The notes below the pieces were generated by a model. It did not search any database, was not told where the DNA came from, and worked only from the letters and a program-made list of their open reading frames with translations. DNA of 64,000 nucleotides from Aradus depressus (Eukaryota > Arthropoda > Insecta > Hemiptera > Aradidae), in assembly GCA_963662175.1 (NCBI GenBank), contig OY759215.1, forward strand, positions 21,875,079 to 21,939,078, in the 5' to 3' direction. A program made the position numbers and the translations under genes. Below, in pieces: positions 10,990 to 22,993 of the stretch (position 1 is the first letter of the stretch; each line of letters opens with the position of its first letter).

Positions 10990-11440
10990 CTCGGCTATAT
11001 AAAGTATGTAATCGGTCAATAATTTCATATCAAGTTTTCTCCAAAATTTCATGTTTACCAAGGCTTCAAAAAATTAAAAAAAAAAAATCCTGTCTGTTTA
11101 TGTATCTATGAACACGATACTGCCAATATAATGAATAAATAGACACAAAATGTTAAGTATGTTCATCCAGAACTCGATAAGGACGAGACCTATTATTCTC
11201 AACCAAGTCGGCCAAAGGTGTTAGGAGGGAGGCTTAACACAAACTCTAATAACTGCCGTTGTAATGAATGTATTTGTCATGAAATTTCATATTTAAAATT
11301 CAAAACCCTATTGGGACGGCAGTTGTTAATTTTCAGCGGAAACGACCGAAGGGAAGGGGGGGGGGGGGGGGGGTCAGAGGGAGGCCCTATTCAAAAACAC
11401 TAATAACTGCCAATTATGTGACATCCTAATCTCAATTTTC
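10990..11440 (-). repeat. Family B repeat containing an 18-nt G run
   Basis: Diagnostic phrases are AACACGATACTGCCAATATA, ATAAGGACGAGACC and AATAACTGCCGTTGTAATGA. The G run at 11356-11373 lies exactly where family B normally has a short purine stretch after CGAAGGGAAGG, so it is an expansion of an internal tract. Confidence 0.75.
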
Positions 11441-11754
11441 AAATTCTTGAAAAGTACACAAACAGGATTTCGTTTAAAAAAAAATGGAATAGTAACGGAG
11501 AAAAAAAAGTTTCGAATAATGAAAATTATTTTCATCGTCATTTAGGCTTTGTAAATAACAGACAGAAAGAACCCAATCAAGTATTTGTCAAAAATGAAGG
11601 CTTCGAAGAATATTTTGCAAATATGTAACATAACCTTTAAATGTAAACCGGTTAAGATAAAATTGTATCGTCCAAAAATTTGTTGAAGGTTGAATTAGGA
11701 TATTACAAACTTTTTTGATTCGAATACGAAAAAAAAAAAAAAAAAATCATCGGA

Positions 11755-11900
11755 AAAATACTTCTTCAGAACGAATTAATCAAGTTTTTCCCTCCGTTTG
11801 GGTTAAAAATCAATAGGTGATTTTTCGAATCAGATTTTGGGGAAAACATGAAATTCCGGTGAAAACAGATCGATTGCATAACTTCTCCAATACTTCAATA
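11755..11900 (+). repeat. Family B repeat, fragment
   Basis: A deleted copy with CCGTTTGGGTTAAAAATCAA followed directly by the 3' segment ACATGAAATTCCGGTGAAAA and GATTGCATAACTTCTCC. The middle modules are missing. Confidence 0.6.
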
Positions 11901-12434
11901 ATGGTTCTACTGAGAACATCCACAACGCCAAGTCAGAATCTGCCGCATATGTAAACGAAATTTTGAAACCGTTTTTTATTCCATGAAGAATAATCAATTA
12001 TAAAACAGTTATTAAAAATAAGTAAAATAAATGAACATTAGCAAAAAAAAAAGGAACTTACTTCAACAATATTTCAGAATCCAAAATGTACATTAGGTAA
12101 TGTTGTTCAAAACGACTAGAACACAACACATCACATAAGTTTGTCCACGAGGTAGGTGGATAGAGGAGCTTCACATTTTAGTGAGTGGATCGTGGGGGAG
12201 GTGCCGAAGAACTGAAGAGACGAGGGCTGGAGAGAACCTGCCAACTACCTGGGACTGAAGTCAGGGGTCAGTTTGTATACCTGGACTCAGAGACCGTAGC
12301 ATAGCTCTGACTACCTGACTACCGCTCACACTTTCTTAACTAAACTGAACAATAGTTGGCTGTCTTACCTACCAACTATCACCATATCATGTGACTCCCT
12401 ATCACCACATGATATTTATTATATTCACCATCAA

Positions 12435-13735
12435 CAGCTATACAAAGTAGAGGAGAAGTTATGTAATCTGTCAGAAATTTGATGTTCAGTTTTCAATAGA
12501 ATTTTATGTTTTGTTTTCCGATCCCCTGAATTCCGTAAATAAAAAAATTAAATACAATAACTACCGATAAATAATTATATCTCGGACTACAATCTGGGAG
12601 ATAGTCTGTCTGTTAATAACATCGAGATATGGAACACACAGTTATCAAATATACGGAATAGTTTAAAAGAGCATTATCGCAATCAGTTCAGGGAGGAAAT
12701 TAAAAACTCAGACCGGTACTTGCTAGGTAGGGAACTGGAGTTCCAAGATTCAGTTAATAGTTACTTACAGAGTGACCTACCATTGTCAAGTATTAGATTA
12801 TTAATTAAACTTAGAGGTGAACTGTTGCATCTAAGCTATACACCAATCCAATCAATATACCTCCGAAGATATGGACTTTGTATGCCCAATGTGTTACAGC
12901 CCCTGTAAAGAAGATCTATATCACTTCCTCATTACCTGCCCCAAATATGATGATTTAAAAAATAAAATATTTAAAAAATAAAATATTTAAAAACAACATA
13001 GATACTTCATTTGTTTTGGAATTATTAAATGGTAAAGATTGGCAACTACTGGTAAATAATTGCAAAAAGGCTTACGATTTCAGAAACTGTGAATTAAATA
13101 AATAAATAAATAAATAAGAGCAAAGATATATTTTTTATTTTATTTTAATTTGTATTTTAGAAAGAAAAATTTGTTGTTAATAAGTTTATAAGATAATATT
13201 ATTTATGTAAATCTAGACTCCTCAAGACGGCTTAGGCCATTGAGTTTGTCTTATAAAAGGTCACATTATTGTATATATGTAATTTTCTATATGTTAATTG
13301 AATAAAGACTTTATTACTACTAACTACCGATAAAATGAATATATCGACACGAAATTTCATATGTAAATTCAAAACCCAATAAGGACGACAGTATATTAAT
13401 TTCCAGCTGAAGAGACCAAAGGGAAGGTGGTGATCAGAGTGGGCCTCAACTCAAATAATAAATAACTGCTGAAGTAATGAATGTATCGACATGAAATTTT
13501 ATATTTAAATTCAAATTCCTATAGGGACGTTACCGATTAATTTTTCACGAAATCGGCCGAAGCTGAGGGGGACCTCGAGTCAAAAACCTTTATCAACTGC
13601 CGTTGTAATGAATGTATCTACACACAATTTAACATAAGGATTCGGAAGCCCCTATTGTAAGTCAACTATATTGATTAATTTTGGAGACTGAAAATTGAAT
13701 GGAATTCGTGGTGGGGAAGTACGTTGCTGATGATC
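12435..13735 (-). repeat. Family B repeat, near full length, split by a LINE insertion
   Basis: The left part (12435-12571) holds the terminal hairpin (AGAGGAGAAGTTATGTAATC). The right part (13321-13735) holds the internal modules and the other end (GGGGAAGTACGTTGCTGATG). A LINE tail at 12572-13320 separates them, flanked by TAACTACCGATAAA on each side. Without the insertion the copy would be about 550 bp. Confidence 0.8.
12572..13320 (+). pseudogene. 5'-truncated LINE: ORF2 C-terminus and 3' UTR
   Basis: The plus-strand frame opens at 12573, in register with residues such as WNTQLSNIRNSLKEHYRNQF and LPLSSIRLLIKLRGELLHLS. It hits a stop at about 12908. One frame over, the text continues as CPMCYSPCKEDLYHFLITCP. 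This CxxC...H...C knuckle is typical of the C-terminus of LINE ORF2 proteins (CR1/Jockey-like). A second short open piece ends LLNGKDWQLLVNNCKKAYDF. A tandem duplication at 12955-12990 breaks the frame. The 3' UTR ends with AATAAAGACTTTATTACTAC. Perfect 14-bp duplications (TAACTACCGATAAA, 12558-12571 and 13321-13334) border the copy. It may belong to the same LINE family as the ORF1 at the left edge, but I cannot show this. Confidence 0.85.
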
Positions 13736-14129
13736 CACAATTTTTTTTATTTTTTATAGAATACATTTTTAAAAAAAGTTTATAATACGACCACAATAAA
13801 TATAGTTGGAATAAAAAATATGAGAGACCCCAAGAGGTTCCAGGCGACTGTAGAGAAAAATCCTCCAGAGTAGAATCTCTATCTAAGTTTTCTACCTTGA
13901 AAATAGGTTTCTTAGAACCCCAGGAATGCAATAAAGTTAGATTTTAAGACGCATTATCGAGAATAACAGTTATGGTTGATAGCTGCTATTAAAATACTAG
14001 AAACGTCAATAGTAAGCCAGGAAAAATTTACAGCTACGGATTAACGTTCTGGAGTTAAATACATTGTCATGTAGCAAATCACGGTTAACAAACAGTAATC
14101 GAAAGTATTTAAAGAACGGGAAAATTTGA

Positions 14130-14850
14130 AAAAACATTTTGCGCTAATATAAAACAGTTGACCTACATACTAAATCCTGTGTATTCATTACAGGATTAGG
14201 GTTTTTGAATTGAGCCCCATCCCCTGAAACATCCCTTCTCTTCAGCCGATATCGCTGAAATTTGACAGCTTATGTCTTCGTTGAGTTTTGTGACTCTGCC
14301 CCCCTATTATCCCCCCTTCTCTTCTGTCAATACTGCTGAAAATTAATGTGTCGTCTTTGTGGGATTTTAAATTCACAAATGAAATTACAATTTGTTGTCT
14401 TTGTGGGATTTTGAATTCACAAATGAAATTACGTGTCGATACATTCATTGAAACGGCAGTTATTAGAGTTTTTGAGTTAAGCCTCTCCCCAAATCCCCGC
14501 CTCCCCTTTGACCGATTTGGCTGAAAATCAATAGGTTTTGTCCTTACGGGATTTTGGTCACACATATAAAATTTTGTGTCGATGCATACATTCTACATAC
14601 AGTTATTAGAGTTTTCCCCTAATGCCCCCTTCCCTTCGGTCGATTTGGCTGAAAACCAATAGGTGTCGTCGTTAGAAGGTTCACATATAACATTCTATCG
14701 GGAGTTATCGTGTTCACAAACATACAGCATTTTTTTTTCATATTTGGAATCTGGAGGTCGGAAAAGATGACATTCCGTGGAAAACTCCCCATCGCATTGT
14801 TGACCGATTGCATAACTTCCCCTATACTTCGTATAGCTGGGGAGGTAAAA
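14130..14850 (+). repeat. Family B repeat, near full length
   Basis: It runs from GCGCTAATATAAAACAGTTG through four internal modules to the terminal hairpin CTTCCCCTATACTTCGTATA...GGGGAGG. One module is tandemly repeated: the phrase TTTGTGGGATTTTAAATTCA and a near-identical one recur about 44 bp apart. The minus ORFs at 14242-14813 are readings of the repeat. Confidence 0.8.
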
Positions 14851-14879
14851 TGAAGATCATTTGAGGATGATGTCCTTCG

Positions 14880-14990
14880 GAGGGAACGTTAGGCGAGGCG
14901 CTCCTAAGCAACTAGTCTGGCTCATGTCCACCAGAGCGACGAAAGACCGTCGATATGACCTCGAAGTTAAAGCCGGAGCATGAGTCACAA
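14880..14990 (+). mobile_element. tRNA-derived SINE, 3' fragment
   Basis: The 3' body is present (CTCATGTCCACCAGAGCGAC, CGATATGACCTCGAAG, GCATGAGTCAC). The head is missing, and the fragment abuts a family B end. Confidence 0.6.
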
Positions 14991-17178
14991 AAACAACAGC
15001 AAAAACAAGAATGAATATATATTTTCTGGAAACAACTTATTTATTTTGAAGGGTGACCCCCGAATAAGTTGGACTGTCGCCAAGGAAGCCAAGGCATTAA
15101 AAGGAGCAGATTGTGACCATATGTGGCACATGGCTTCCAGGCCCCAGGTCTGCATTGATACTCACAAGAAGAGCAACATCCACCCTAAACACAGCCTACT
15201 TGACCAACAAGTAGAAAGTGCAACATCATGCACACTACTTTCGAATGGTCAAAGAGATACTTGTACACATTTTTGGCGGGATAGATAAATAACAATAACA
15301 GACACAGCCCATCGAATAGAAACAAACTTCAAAAGATGCAGGCACTCATAGATGAGACTTGCAAGCGGGATTTTCACAAGAGAACCAACAGTAGTTTACG
15401 AATTTTTGTAAGAAACTGTTTAGGAGCAAATAAAACAGCACGAAAATGAAACGACTAGAAATATGACAAATTGTCATATGCTCTACATTCCAGACCACTT
15501 CATTGCCCATTAGATGAGCTCATGTTCAACTTTCTATGGCTTAAGAATCACAAAATATAAGCGGCTACGAGAGTTTCATCAAAAAAATATATATATTTCA
15601 TCAGATCTTTTGTAAAATAGTTACGTAAACTAATAAAATATATGAAGTTGGCTTGAAAGTGAGGACATTTTTTTTTTGGTCGAACTTTCTTTTGAGTTTG
15701 TACGAACAGACGGTCGCGAGGATACGGATTGCAGAAGGGCTCTCTTTATAGACTAGTGACTGTGTTTTAGCTAAAAATTCGCAGTTATTGCATAAAAAAT
15801 GGAGCTGCAATACTGGTAATTGTCCAGGTGAAGAGCCGTCGATATCTCATGACACACTTGAAAAAAAAAACATCCGAAAGGAAGTTTGTGATCTTCAAGG
15901 CAACTACTCTCAAATGTTTATATTAAAAAATCATTGTTTTTGTGTCAAATGGGGGAAAAAACATGATGAAATCTTTTTTACAAAACTAGAACCTCAAGTA
16001 GTTGTAGCTCCGCCATTTTCCTTTGATACTAGACATAAAAAATAAGATAAGCCCTTCGGACAGGAAATGTTGTACTTTGTAATAAAGATTATATGACATT
16101 TGGTAATATCTCTAGTCGTTTTCAGAGTAAATCGCAAACAAATACAAAATAGCCAATCCTGGGACATACCAGTTTATTGTTTATCACTAAACAATCAATA
16201 AATTAAATTTAGCATATCTAAAATGTCATACTCCAGGTTGGGAAATCTTACGTGTTAAGACTAAGACAAAGAAGAGTAGAAGTGTGATGGGTGGCAGGCA
16301 AGCTGTGAGTTGTGAGAGGACCCACTCATACAGAAAGTAGGTCATCAGCTGGGTAGCGCACCTATCTCCACCAGCCCAGTCACTACTGCCTCATCACTCC
16401 ACTCTCTTCGCTTCTTTGGTAAGTCACTTCGGAACAACAAACGTCCGATATGAGGCCTGGGGCAGGGTTGAGCCAATGTTATGCCATGAAATATCGATAA
16501 GTAAACCAGAGTAACAAGTCGATAGGAACAACAAAGAAGTCAGATACTCTAGTAAATCGTGTTCGTAAATCCACAATTCTTTAGACAGTTTTCAGGCGTC
16601 ACACAGTTCAGAATATATCCTCTTTTCTTCTCATTTCGTATTATATACTGAAGATATATCTGAAATATGAAAATAAGAAAAAGGACCTGACACATTAGAA
16701 TATAAGCAGTATTTTATATTCATAGTTTATTCTAAATTATTCCATTCCATATTCCATTATTCCAATTCCATATACCAAATTACACCATCAAAAGAAATGT
16801 TGAAGAACAAAATGTTGTTTTTAGAATTATTTTATTATTAATATTTTGTATTCAGGACATAAATAGATCATCGATAGATTTACAATTTCCCAGTAATTGG
16901 CCATTGTAGATGCAGACGAACAGGTTCACCTATCCGGAACAGAATCACTTCTTCCCTATGAATAACAAATTGGGGAACATAATAGCCCGAATTTTTATAT
17001 TCTATGAAGCTAGTTAGTATATAATTTCAGTTTGATCATAGTGAAAATATTTTATTACGTCCTCCTTACGTTCTGTGTCATTCTGTATACAAGATCGTAC
17101 ATTTAATTGTAATAATGAACAAATCAATAAACAATCGATCACTATAGTCGATAAACAGTTTTCGACCAATACAAATTA
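14991..17178. other. Unassigned stretch with one GC-rich patch bearing splice-like signals
   Basis: Most of this is AT-rich without recognised repeats. At 16260-16460 both strands show splice signals. On plus, CACCTATCTCCACCAG|CCC and CTTCTTTG|GTAAGTCAC would bound a 44-bp exon. On minus, CTCAACCCTGCCCCAG|G opens a phase-2 frame reading RSDLPKKRREWSDEAVVTGL but lacks a matching phase-2 donor. I do not call a gene here. The 85-residue plus ORF at 15788-16045 is not recognised. Confidence 0.3.
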
Positions 17179-18079
17179 TCTATATAATAAAAATGACTGG
17201 CTAATTTTGCTAAGCGCAAAACTCGAGAACGGCTGGACCAATTCGGCTAAATTTTTTTTTCAAATATTCGTTGAAGTCCGAGGAAGGTTCTTATGAAGAG
17301 AGTTACTAGGGGTCAACTGGAGGGGGGGGGGGGGGGGGGGCTAAGCACAAAAATTGCTCTAGCGCATTAACGGATGGACGGATTATCATGAAATTTCACA
17401 TGTAGTATTCTTAAAATCCAAGTTAAAAAATAGTCTATGTGGCGTCCATAAATTTTGAACGTTAGGGGGGGGGTTGTAAGGGGGGCCTAAATATAAAGAT
17501 AGTGCTAAGTAATTAACGGATGATCGGATTGTCATGGAAGTTTATATGTAGTTTTCTTAAAGGCCAAATTGAAAAAAAAAAAGGTGTGTGACATTTCAAA
17601 ATTTTTTACGGGAGGGGGGTTGTGGAGTGCCCAGCGATCCTAACTACGTTCTAGCTGTGGGGTCCGCCGTTGCAAGGTACGTACTGGCTGTGGTGTCCAG
17701 CGTTCCTAACTACATACTAGCTGTGGAGCCAGCCGTTGCAAGGTACATACTAGCTGTGATGCCCAGCGTTTCTAACTACGTACTAGCTGTGGGGTCCGCA
17801 CATTTGTGGTCACAAGCGTTCTTAAGTACGCAGTGGCTAGAACGTCCAGTGACTCTAAGTATTCACTAGCTGTGGTTTCCGCCGTTGAATGGCGCGTACT
17901 AGCTATGGTGCCCAGGAGTCCTAAAAAGTTACTAGCTGGGATGTCTGCCGTTGATTCCGTATGAATAATTGAAAATTATAACATCATGAATTTACTGTTG
18001 AAAAATTTAATAGGATTCGAACGAGACATATTAGGAGAAAAGTCAAAGTTCCCCGGGCAACGCCGGGTATTACTGCTAG
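17179..18079 (+). mobile_element. Non-autonomous Helitron, 901 bp, with internal minisatellite
   Basis: It starts TCTATATAATAAAAATGACT directly after an A and ends CTGCTAG before a T, with the 3' hairpin CCCCGGGCAACGCCGGG just inside. The 5' region holds the Helitron-typical phrase CTCGAGAACGGCTGGACC. The interior holds a 19-nt G run (17322-17340), a related G-rich tract near 17465, and a degenerate 30-bp minisatellite (17640-17880). There is no Rep/helicase ORF. The 93-residue ORF at 17588-17869 (repeats such as NYVLAVGSAVARYVLAV) is the minisatellite read in frame. Confidence 0.85.
17640..17880 (+). repeat. Minisatellite, 30-bp half-units alternating as a 60-bp pair
   Basis: Half-units built on TACTAGCTGTGG alternate between a GTCCGCCGTTGCAAGG type and a GTCCAGCGTTCCTAAC type. 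About four pairs are seen, decaying to the right. Related text occurs in the Helitron at 29376 (GCTAGTACGCGCC, GAAACCACAGCTAGTG), so the array belongs to this Helitron lineage. Confidence 0.8.
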
Positions 18080-18688
18080 TATTTAATAAATATTACAAAG
18101 GACATGACAGTCTACCAACAATTCAGTAAGTCCACATACGAAACCAAACCTTGTTATTTTTTTTTTTTTTTTTGCCATATTAGTAAAGGTATATGAGAGG
18201 TTATTACCCTGCAGTTCTCAACTCTGTAGGCATTTGAAAAAGGAAGTTTTACGTTTTTTTTATTTTATTTTTTTTTCCCTGACCTACAGTATGAAAAGAC
18301 ATGCAAATTTTCAGATTTATAGGTCACGTGAAAGTGTCTCAAAATTAGATGAGTGAGTGTAAAGATGACTTTTGCCTTTTATATACCTACGTAAAGATAT
18401 TAAGAGCTAGATAACGTGCACCTTCCGTCTTTTAATTGGTTAGCCAGCGAACATTGGCAGAAAGTAATGTAATTACTGCCAAACATTAAACACGCTTTGG
18501 AAAGTTCTTATTTGTAATGACAGCCACGCAATGTAAACTTTACCCCCTCCGAAAAGTTCCAGTGTTGCAATATAGTTCCTTAATGCACTTTATTGCTCCC
18601 TCCACAGAACAAAAATATTACTGTGTGTGCTCAATGTTTACACCTTAAAAGGTTTTTTAAGACAATTTTGGATTTATCTAATTTTATG

Positions 18689-18985
18689 AGGGCGTCGGTA
18701 GCTCAATAGCTTGCTTACTGAGTTCAAGATTGGTGGGTTCCCGACAGTTTATTTTATCTGGGAGGTAAAAAAAAAAAAAAAGTAAACACTTCGTCCTTTG
18801 GATGGGACGTACAGGTCCCGAGCCTGTATGATGTCAGGTAGTCGTTGAAGACCTCTACCCTAGATGAATAAAAATTTAGGGTAGACTAAATTAAGGATTC
18901 TCAGTAGAGTCGGGCTCACCAGAGTGATGAAAAAGCGCTCGGGTAGTAGGCGATATGACCTTGCAGTTAAAGCCCAAAAAATCAA
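18689..18985 (+). mobile_element. tRNA-derived SINE, near full length, diverged
   Basis: Starts GGGCGTCGGTAGCTCAATAG and keeps the body (CTTCGTCCTTTGGATGGGAC, ACGATGTCAGG-like, CCACAGTAGAGTCGGGCTC-like) to AGTTAAAGCCC. The B box is damaged (GGTGGGTTCCCGAC). Confidence 0.75.
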
Positions 18986-19132
18986 AATAATAATAGCGAA
19001 GAACTATCTATAGGCTAAAATATTAAATGTAAGGTTATTTTGATGCAGATGGGACTCGGACTATTCAACTTGCGTAGAAAGAAGTCCTACCAAACTGTCA
19101 AGATTCCCAAGACCAAAACCATACGATTTTTT

Positions 19133-19432
19133 TTTTAGGTTAGGTTTAGGTCATCACCTACTAGCAGAGCGCTCTTTTCTCACTCTGGTGGACATGAGTC
19201 CGACTCTACTATGGGAGTCCTAAATTTTGCCTACTCTAAATTTTTAATCACCTAGGGCAAGGGGTCTTTAACGAGTACCTGACATCGTACAGGTTCGGGA
19301 CCATCGCTTAGCGTCCCATCCGAAGGACGGCATGCTTAAGTTTATTTTACCTCCCAGAAAAAATTAACAAAGGCCCTCGGTCGGTTTTCGAACCCACGAT
19401 CTTGAGCTCAGATGGCAAGCACCGTCGCCCTC
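19133..19432 (-). mobile_element. tRNA-derived SINE, near full length
   Basis: Read on minus it starts GAGGGCGACGGTGC, holds TCTGAGCTCAAGATCGTGGG and the body, and ends in the tail seen as TTAGGTTAGGTTTAGG on plus. Slightly diverged. Confidence 0.75.
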
Positions 19433-19539
19433 TTTATCTCTGACGTACAAAACCCTAAAAAACATAGTCCAACAAGCGCCCTAAGAATATATATTTGACC
19501 ATGCAACTATGCATACACAGCTGGTGTCTATGCAATGTA

Positions 19540-19805
19540 TCCCAAACCCCATAAGGACGACACTTATAAATTTTCACCGGAATCGACAGAAGGGAAAGTT
19601 TGCTCAACTCACAAATCACAATAACTGCAGATGTAATGAATTTATCGACACCAAATTTAGTATGAGGATTTAGGTGCCCGTATTAAGTCAACTGTTGAAT
19701 ATTAGCGCAAAAGGTCGCCTGAACTTAGAGAGGGAGCCAAAAGTTAATTGATTAATTCGTTCTGGGGAAGTACATTGCCGGTGATTCGGCGACGACTTTT
19801 TTTTT
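19540..19805 (-). repeat. Family B repeat, partial
   Basis: Phrases include CCCCATAAGGACGACACTTA, AATAACTGCAGATGTAATGA and the far end TTCTGGGGAAGTACATTGCC followed by GGTGATTCGGCGACG. Confidence 0.75.
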
Positions 19806-20554
19806 AAATATCAGACGTAAAAACATAGTGCAACTAGCGCCCTGGAAATATTTATTTGACTGTGCAACTGTGAGCTAGTTTCTACACAATGTATCGCACA
19901 TTCCTTACTATTTTCAAAAACACCAATTAAATGCTCACGTAAAACATGATTATGGTGGCCTTTTGAAATATTACCTTTATGAATTTATTTTTATTTTTCA
20001 ACGTGCATCTTTGATTCAACCTCTTCAGAAAAATTGCATTTTTAAATTGCCATAAACCCTTCGGAATATTGGAGTTTTCGATATGGAATTGCCCTTCATG
20101 ATCAAAGAACAGACCAGTAATAATAGCTTATGGAAACCCTTGACTGGAAAATGTGTATCGATGTACCACCTAAGTAGGTACCACTATAAACGGATTTTTC
20201 ATTTTTTCCTAAATAATTTAGAATAATTATATATATAATATGTGGTTTAGACCATTCATGACTATAATATAATAAAAGCCAATAAGGAAAGGAAGGATAA
20301 AGAGCGGATGAGACTGAAATGTTAATTATCCTGTAGAGATAGAGCAATATGGCAGGTTTCCTTCCCTATCTGTATCTGTATATGCAACATTTCATATCCC
20401 CAGATATCCAATATCAAGCACGTTTTATCTAAATACACACTACAACATAACTTCTCATGAAAAACAGTCAATAATCTTTCAACTACGGAAAGACATGATT
20501 AAATTGTGAACAGTCGGATTAAGTTATAAAATAATCGGATATGATATATATTTT

Positions 20555-20700
20555 GAAAACATCTAATTGACTATCTGAATGGAAAAGATTGGAGACTATT
20601 TTGGTAAACTACTACAGGCTGTATGCTTCTATAGGTGGGATTTGATAAGGGGATTTAAGAATAATTAAATTTTAAATAGTTTAATAAAACTAAAAAGGAT
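20555..20700 (+). pseudogene. LINE 3' fragment related to the copy at 12572
   Basis: The phrase CTGAATGGAAAAGATTGGAG parallels TTAAATGGTAAAGATTGGCA of the other LINE tail (residues LNGKDW in both) and is followed by a short AT-rich 3' region. No boundaries can be fixed. Confidence 0.45.
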
Positions 20701-21120
20701 AAAAAAAAGTTGTCGGTGAATCACTAGCAATGTACTTCGCCAGTACGAATTAATCTATAAGTTTTCGCAAATATTCTATAGTTGACTTACATAGGAGCTC
20801 CTAAATTTTGAGTCAATAAATTCTTAACACTGAACCCCCTTCTTTTCCCTTTGGTCGATATCGCTGAAATTTGACAGGTAATGTTCTAATTGGATTTTGG
20901 CTTTAAATGTGAAATTTCATGTCAATACATTACATCGGCAGTTATTGGCGTTTTTAAGCTGAGCCCCTCTTCTGATCCCCCTTCCCTTCTCCCGACTCGT
21001 GTCGATACATTCATTCTAATCGGGAGTTTTTCAAATTCAGAATCTAGAGGTCGGAAAACATAAAATTCCTTTGAAAACTCCGCATCGATTACATAACTTC
21101 CCATAACTGGGAAAGTAAAA
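20700..21120 (+). repeat. Family B repeat with internal deletions
   Basis: Starts AAGTTGTCGGTGAATCACTA, continues ATGTACTTCGCCAG, and ends CATAACTTCCCATAACTGGG. Modules are present but the last is shortened. Confidence 0.75.
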
Positions 21121-21129
21121 CTTGATTTG

Positions 21130-21376
21130 CTTTTGGAGGAGTTGGAAAAAGCAGGACAGGGTGTATGTTGAAAGAATCAACCAGGAGCTGAAGGTAGGAA
21201 ACAGGGAGTCAGGACATGCCCAATATACTGGTTAGACACCCTGGGAAGAGGAAGGCGCTGTCGAGGAGGATCTAGCGAGGATGGGTGTGAGAAGATGAAG
21301 GAGAGCGGATGACAGGGCGGCGTGGGCTGCTATTGTGGAGGAGACCTTGGTCCATATCGCCAAGGTGGTAAAGTAA
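21130..21376 (+). pseudogene. Non-LTR reverse transcriptase, C-terminal remnant
   Basis: Plus-strand reading from 21260 gives VEEDLARMGVRR, a stop, then RRADDRAAWAAIVEETLVHI and a terminal stop. This is the conserved C-terminal end of RT polyproteins of the RTE type (V.EDL..MGVR.W...A.DR..W..IV..A). The upstream part (WLDTLGRGRR) fits the preceding GRPR.RW.D motif loosely. Stops and shifts make it non-functional. Confidence 0.7.
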
Positions 21377-22669
21377 GGTGAGAATGAGGAAGAAATGACA
21401 AAGATGTAAATATACTAATTATCTCTCCACAATGGGTCTTCATGCTGATTGAAGAGTGCAGATGGCAGGCACGTCGCGAGATAGAAGAAACAAGGCTACA
21501 CATTCTGGGAGAGTGCAGGTAACTACACCTTACCGATAAATGAACTACCTCAACTGACAAGGAAAGGTCCCGAGACTGATACTGATCATTGATACATTGC
21601 AGAGAATAAAAACACAAGATATATATTTTTTTCAATCTGCGGAAAGACTTATCTAGGACCTCGAATCAAGCCCCACAACGGGCATTCAAATCTATCAAGT
21701 CCAAATAAATTTCTGCGATGTTTCGATAGTGAAAAGCTAATAAAATAAATGAAAACAAAGAACTTTTTAAACTTTTGTATTGTCGTTGTATTTGAGCTTA
21801 GTGCTGATGATGGCGTGAGGGCCCTGTCTTCGTCGTGAATGAATACGTAATAAATATTTATTAAAACTGAGCGATGGCTTCGATGTGAAATCCAAAAATC
21901 ATAAGGTTTACATGCGTAATTTGAAGAACTGATTTCTATAAATAAAAAGAAAAAGTATCTCTCATTTCTTGAAGTTTATATCAACACATCGAAGGAAGAT
22001 CACAATCAGCTTGATCGGCCTCAGAACCTCTCCATGTAAGAAGAATTGAGGGTACGTTACATCCATTATACTCGTATCCTGGTCATCATAAAAGATATAC
22101 AAACATAAGAAGTAAAGAGCGAAATGGGCAATAGGTTGGCCATGGTACTGATTGAGTTGCAGTTGTTATATGCGTAATAAACGGAATAAGGAAACCGACA
22201 ACTGTACAGCGGAAGTCAGGGGCAGTAGTTGGTAAATTACTAGGAGTGGATTCGAAGAGACATACCTAAGATCAGAGCTGAAGAAGACGAACAAGGAAGA
22301 GTTCAAGTCAATGAGAATACAGAAAGAAAACTGAACATGACGAAGACATCGATCTTGAAATCACAGAGTCCAAAAGTAAGGTCGATGAAGAATGTGTAGG
22401 AAAATTGGTTGAGGCGTCTGCTGAAACGGTTGAAATGCTCAACAGATACAATAACGTACTAAAAATCGCCTTTAAATCATATCAGGCGTTCAGAAATCTA
22501 GGAGAATTAAGTTCATATATAAACGTTTTCAGGGGGCGTTTTTCCGTATAGGAACCATGGGAAATTCTATAAGAGTTCAAAGTCAACTATTGAAATGTTA
22601 CTTACAACAAGAATATTATAATAAATCGAAAAGTATTTACTTGCAGAGTTACAAAACAAATTCGAATGG

Positions 22670-22897
22670 AAAATATAAAGAGTAGTGGTAATATAAATGC
22701 TACCATTTTTAGCCACGACTCAACAAAAATTGTTTTTCTTTTTTTGGTTAAGTCGTGGCTGAACATGGTAGCAATACCGAAAGTACAAAGTACTCCCATA
22801 TATTTTGTGAAATAGACATTTAAGAATAAAAAAAACATATGTTTTTCTTTATGTTTTTTATTAAGTTTCATAATATCTCTGCAAAAATTTTAGGTAT
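22670..22897. mobile_element. Penelope-like foldback, family D
   Basis: A 13-bp duplication CAAATTCGAATGG flanks it (22657-22669 and 22898-22910). Inverted parts TAGCCACGACTCAAC and TAAGTCGTGGCTGAAC form the stem. The right arm holds CTGAACATGGTAGCAATACC-GAAAGTAC, a mutated hammerhead-like core, then the family D phrase TATTTTGTGAAATAGACA and the one-sided tail TAATATCTCTGCAAAAA. Confidence 0.7.
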
Positions 22898-22993
22898 CAA
22901 ATTCGAATGGATTGACAAATAAATTCGTTGTGATACATAAATATAAATGTATAAGACATAAAATAAATTTATATAAAACCAAGTTTTATTTAC

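Noticed and set aside
17588..17869. 93-residue ORF with NYVLAV-like repeats
   Set aside because: It lies wholly inside the Helitron minisatellite.
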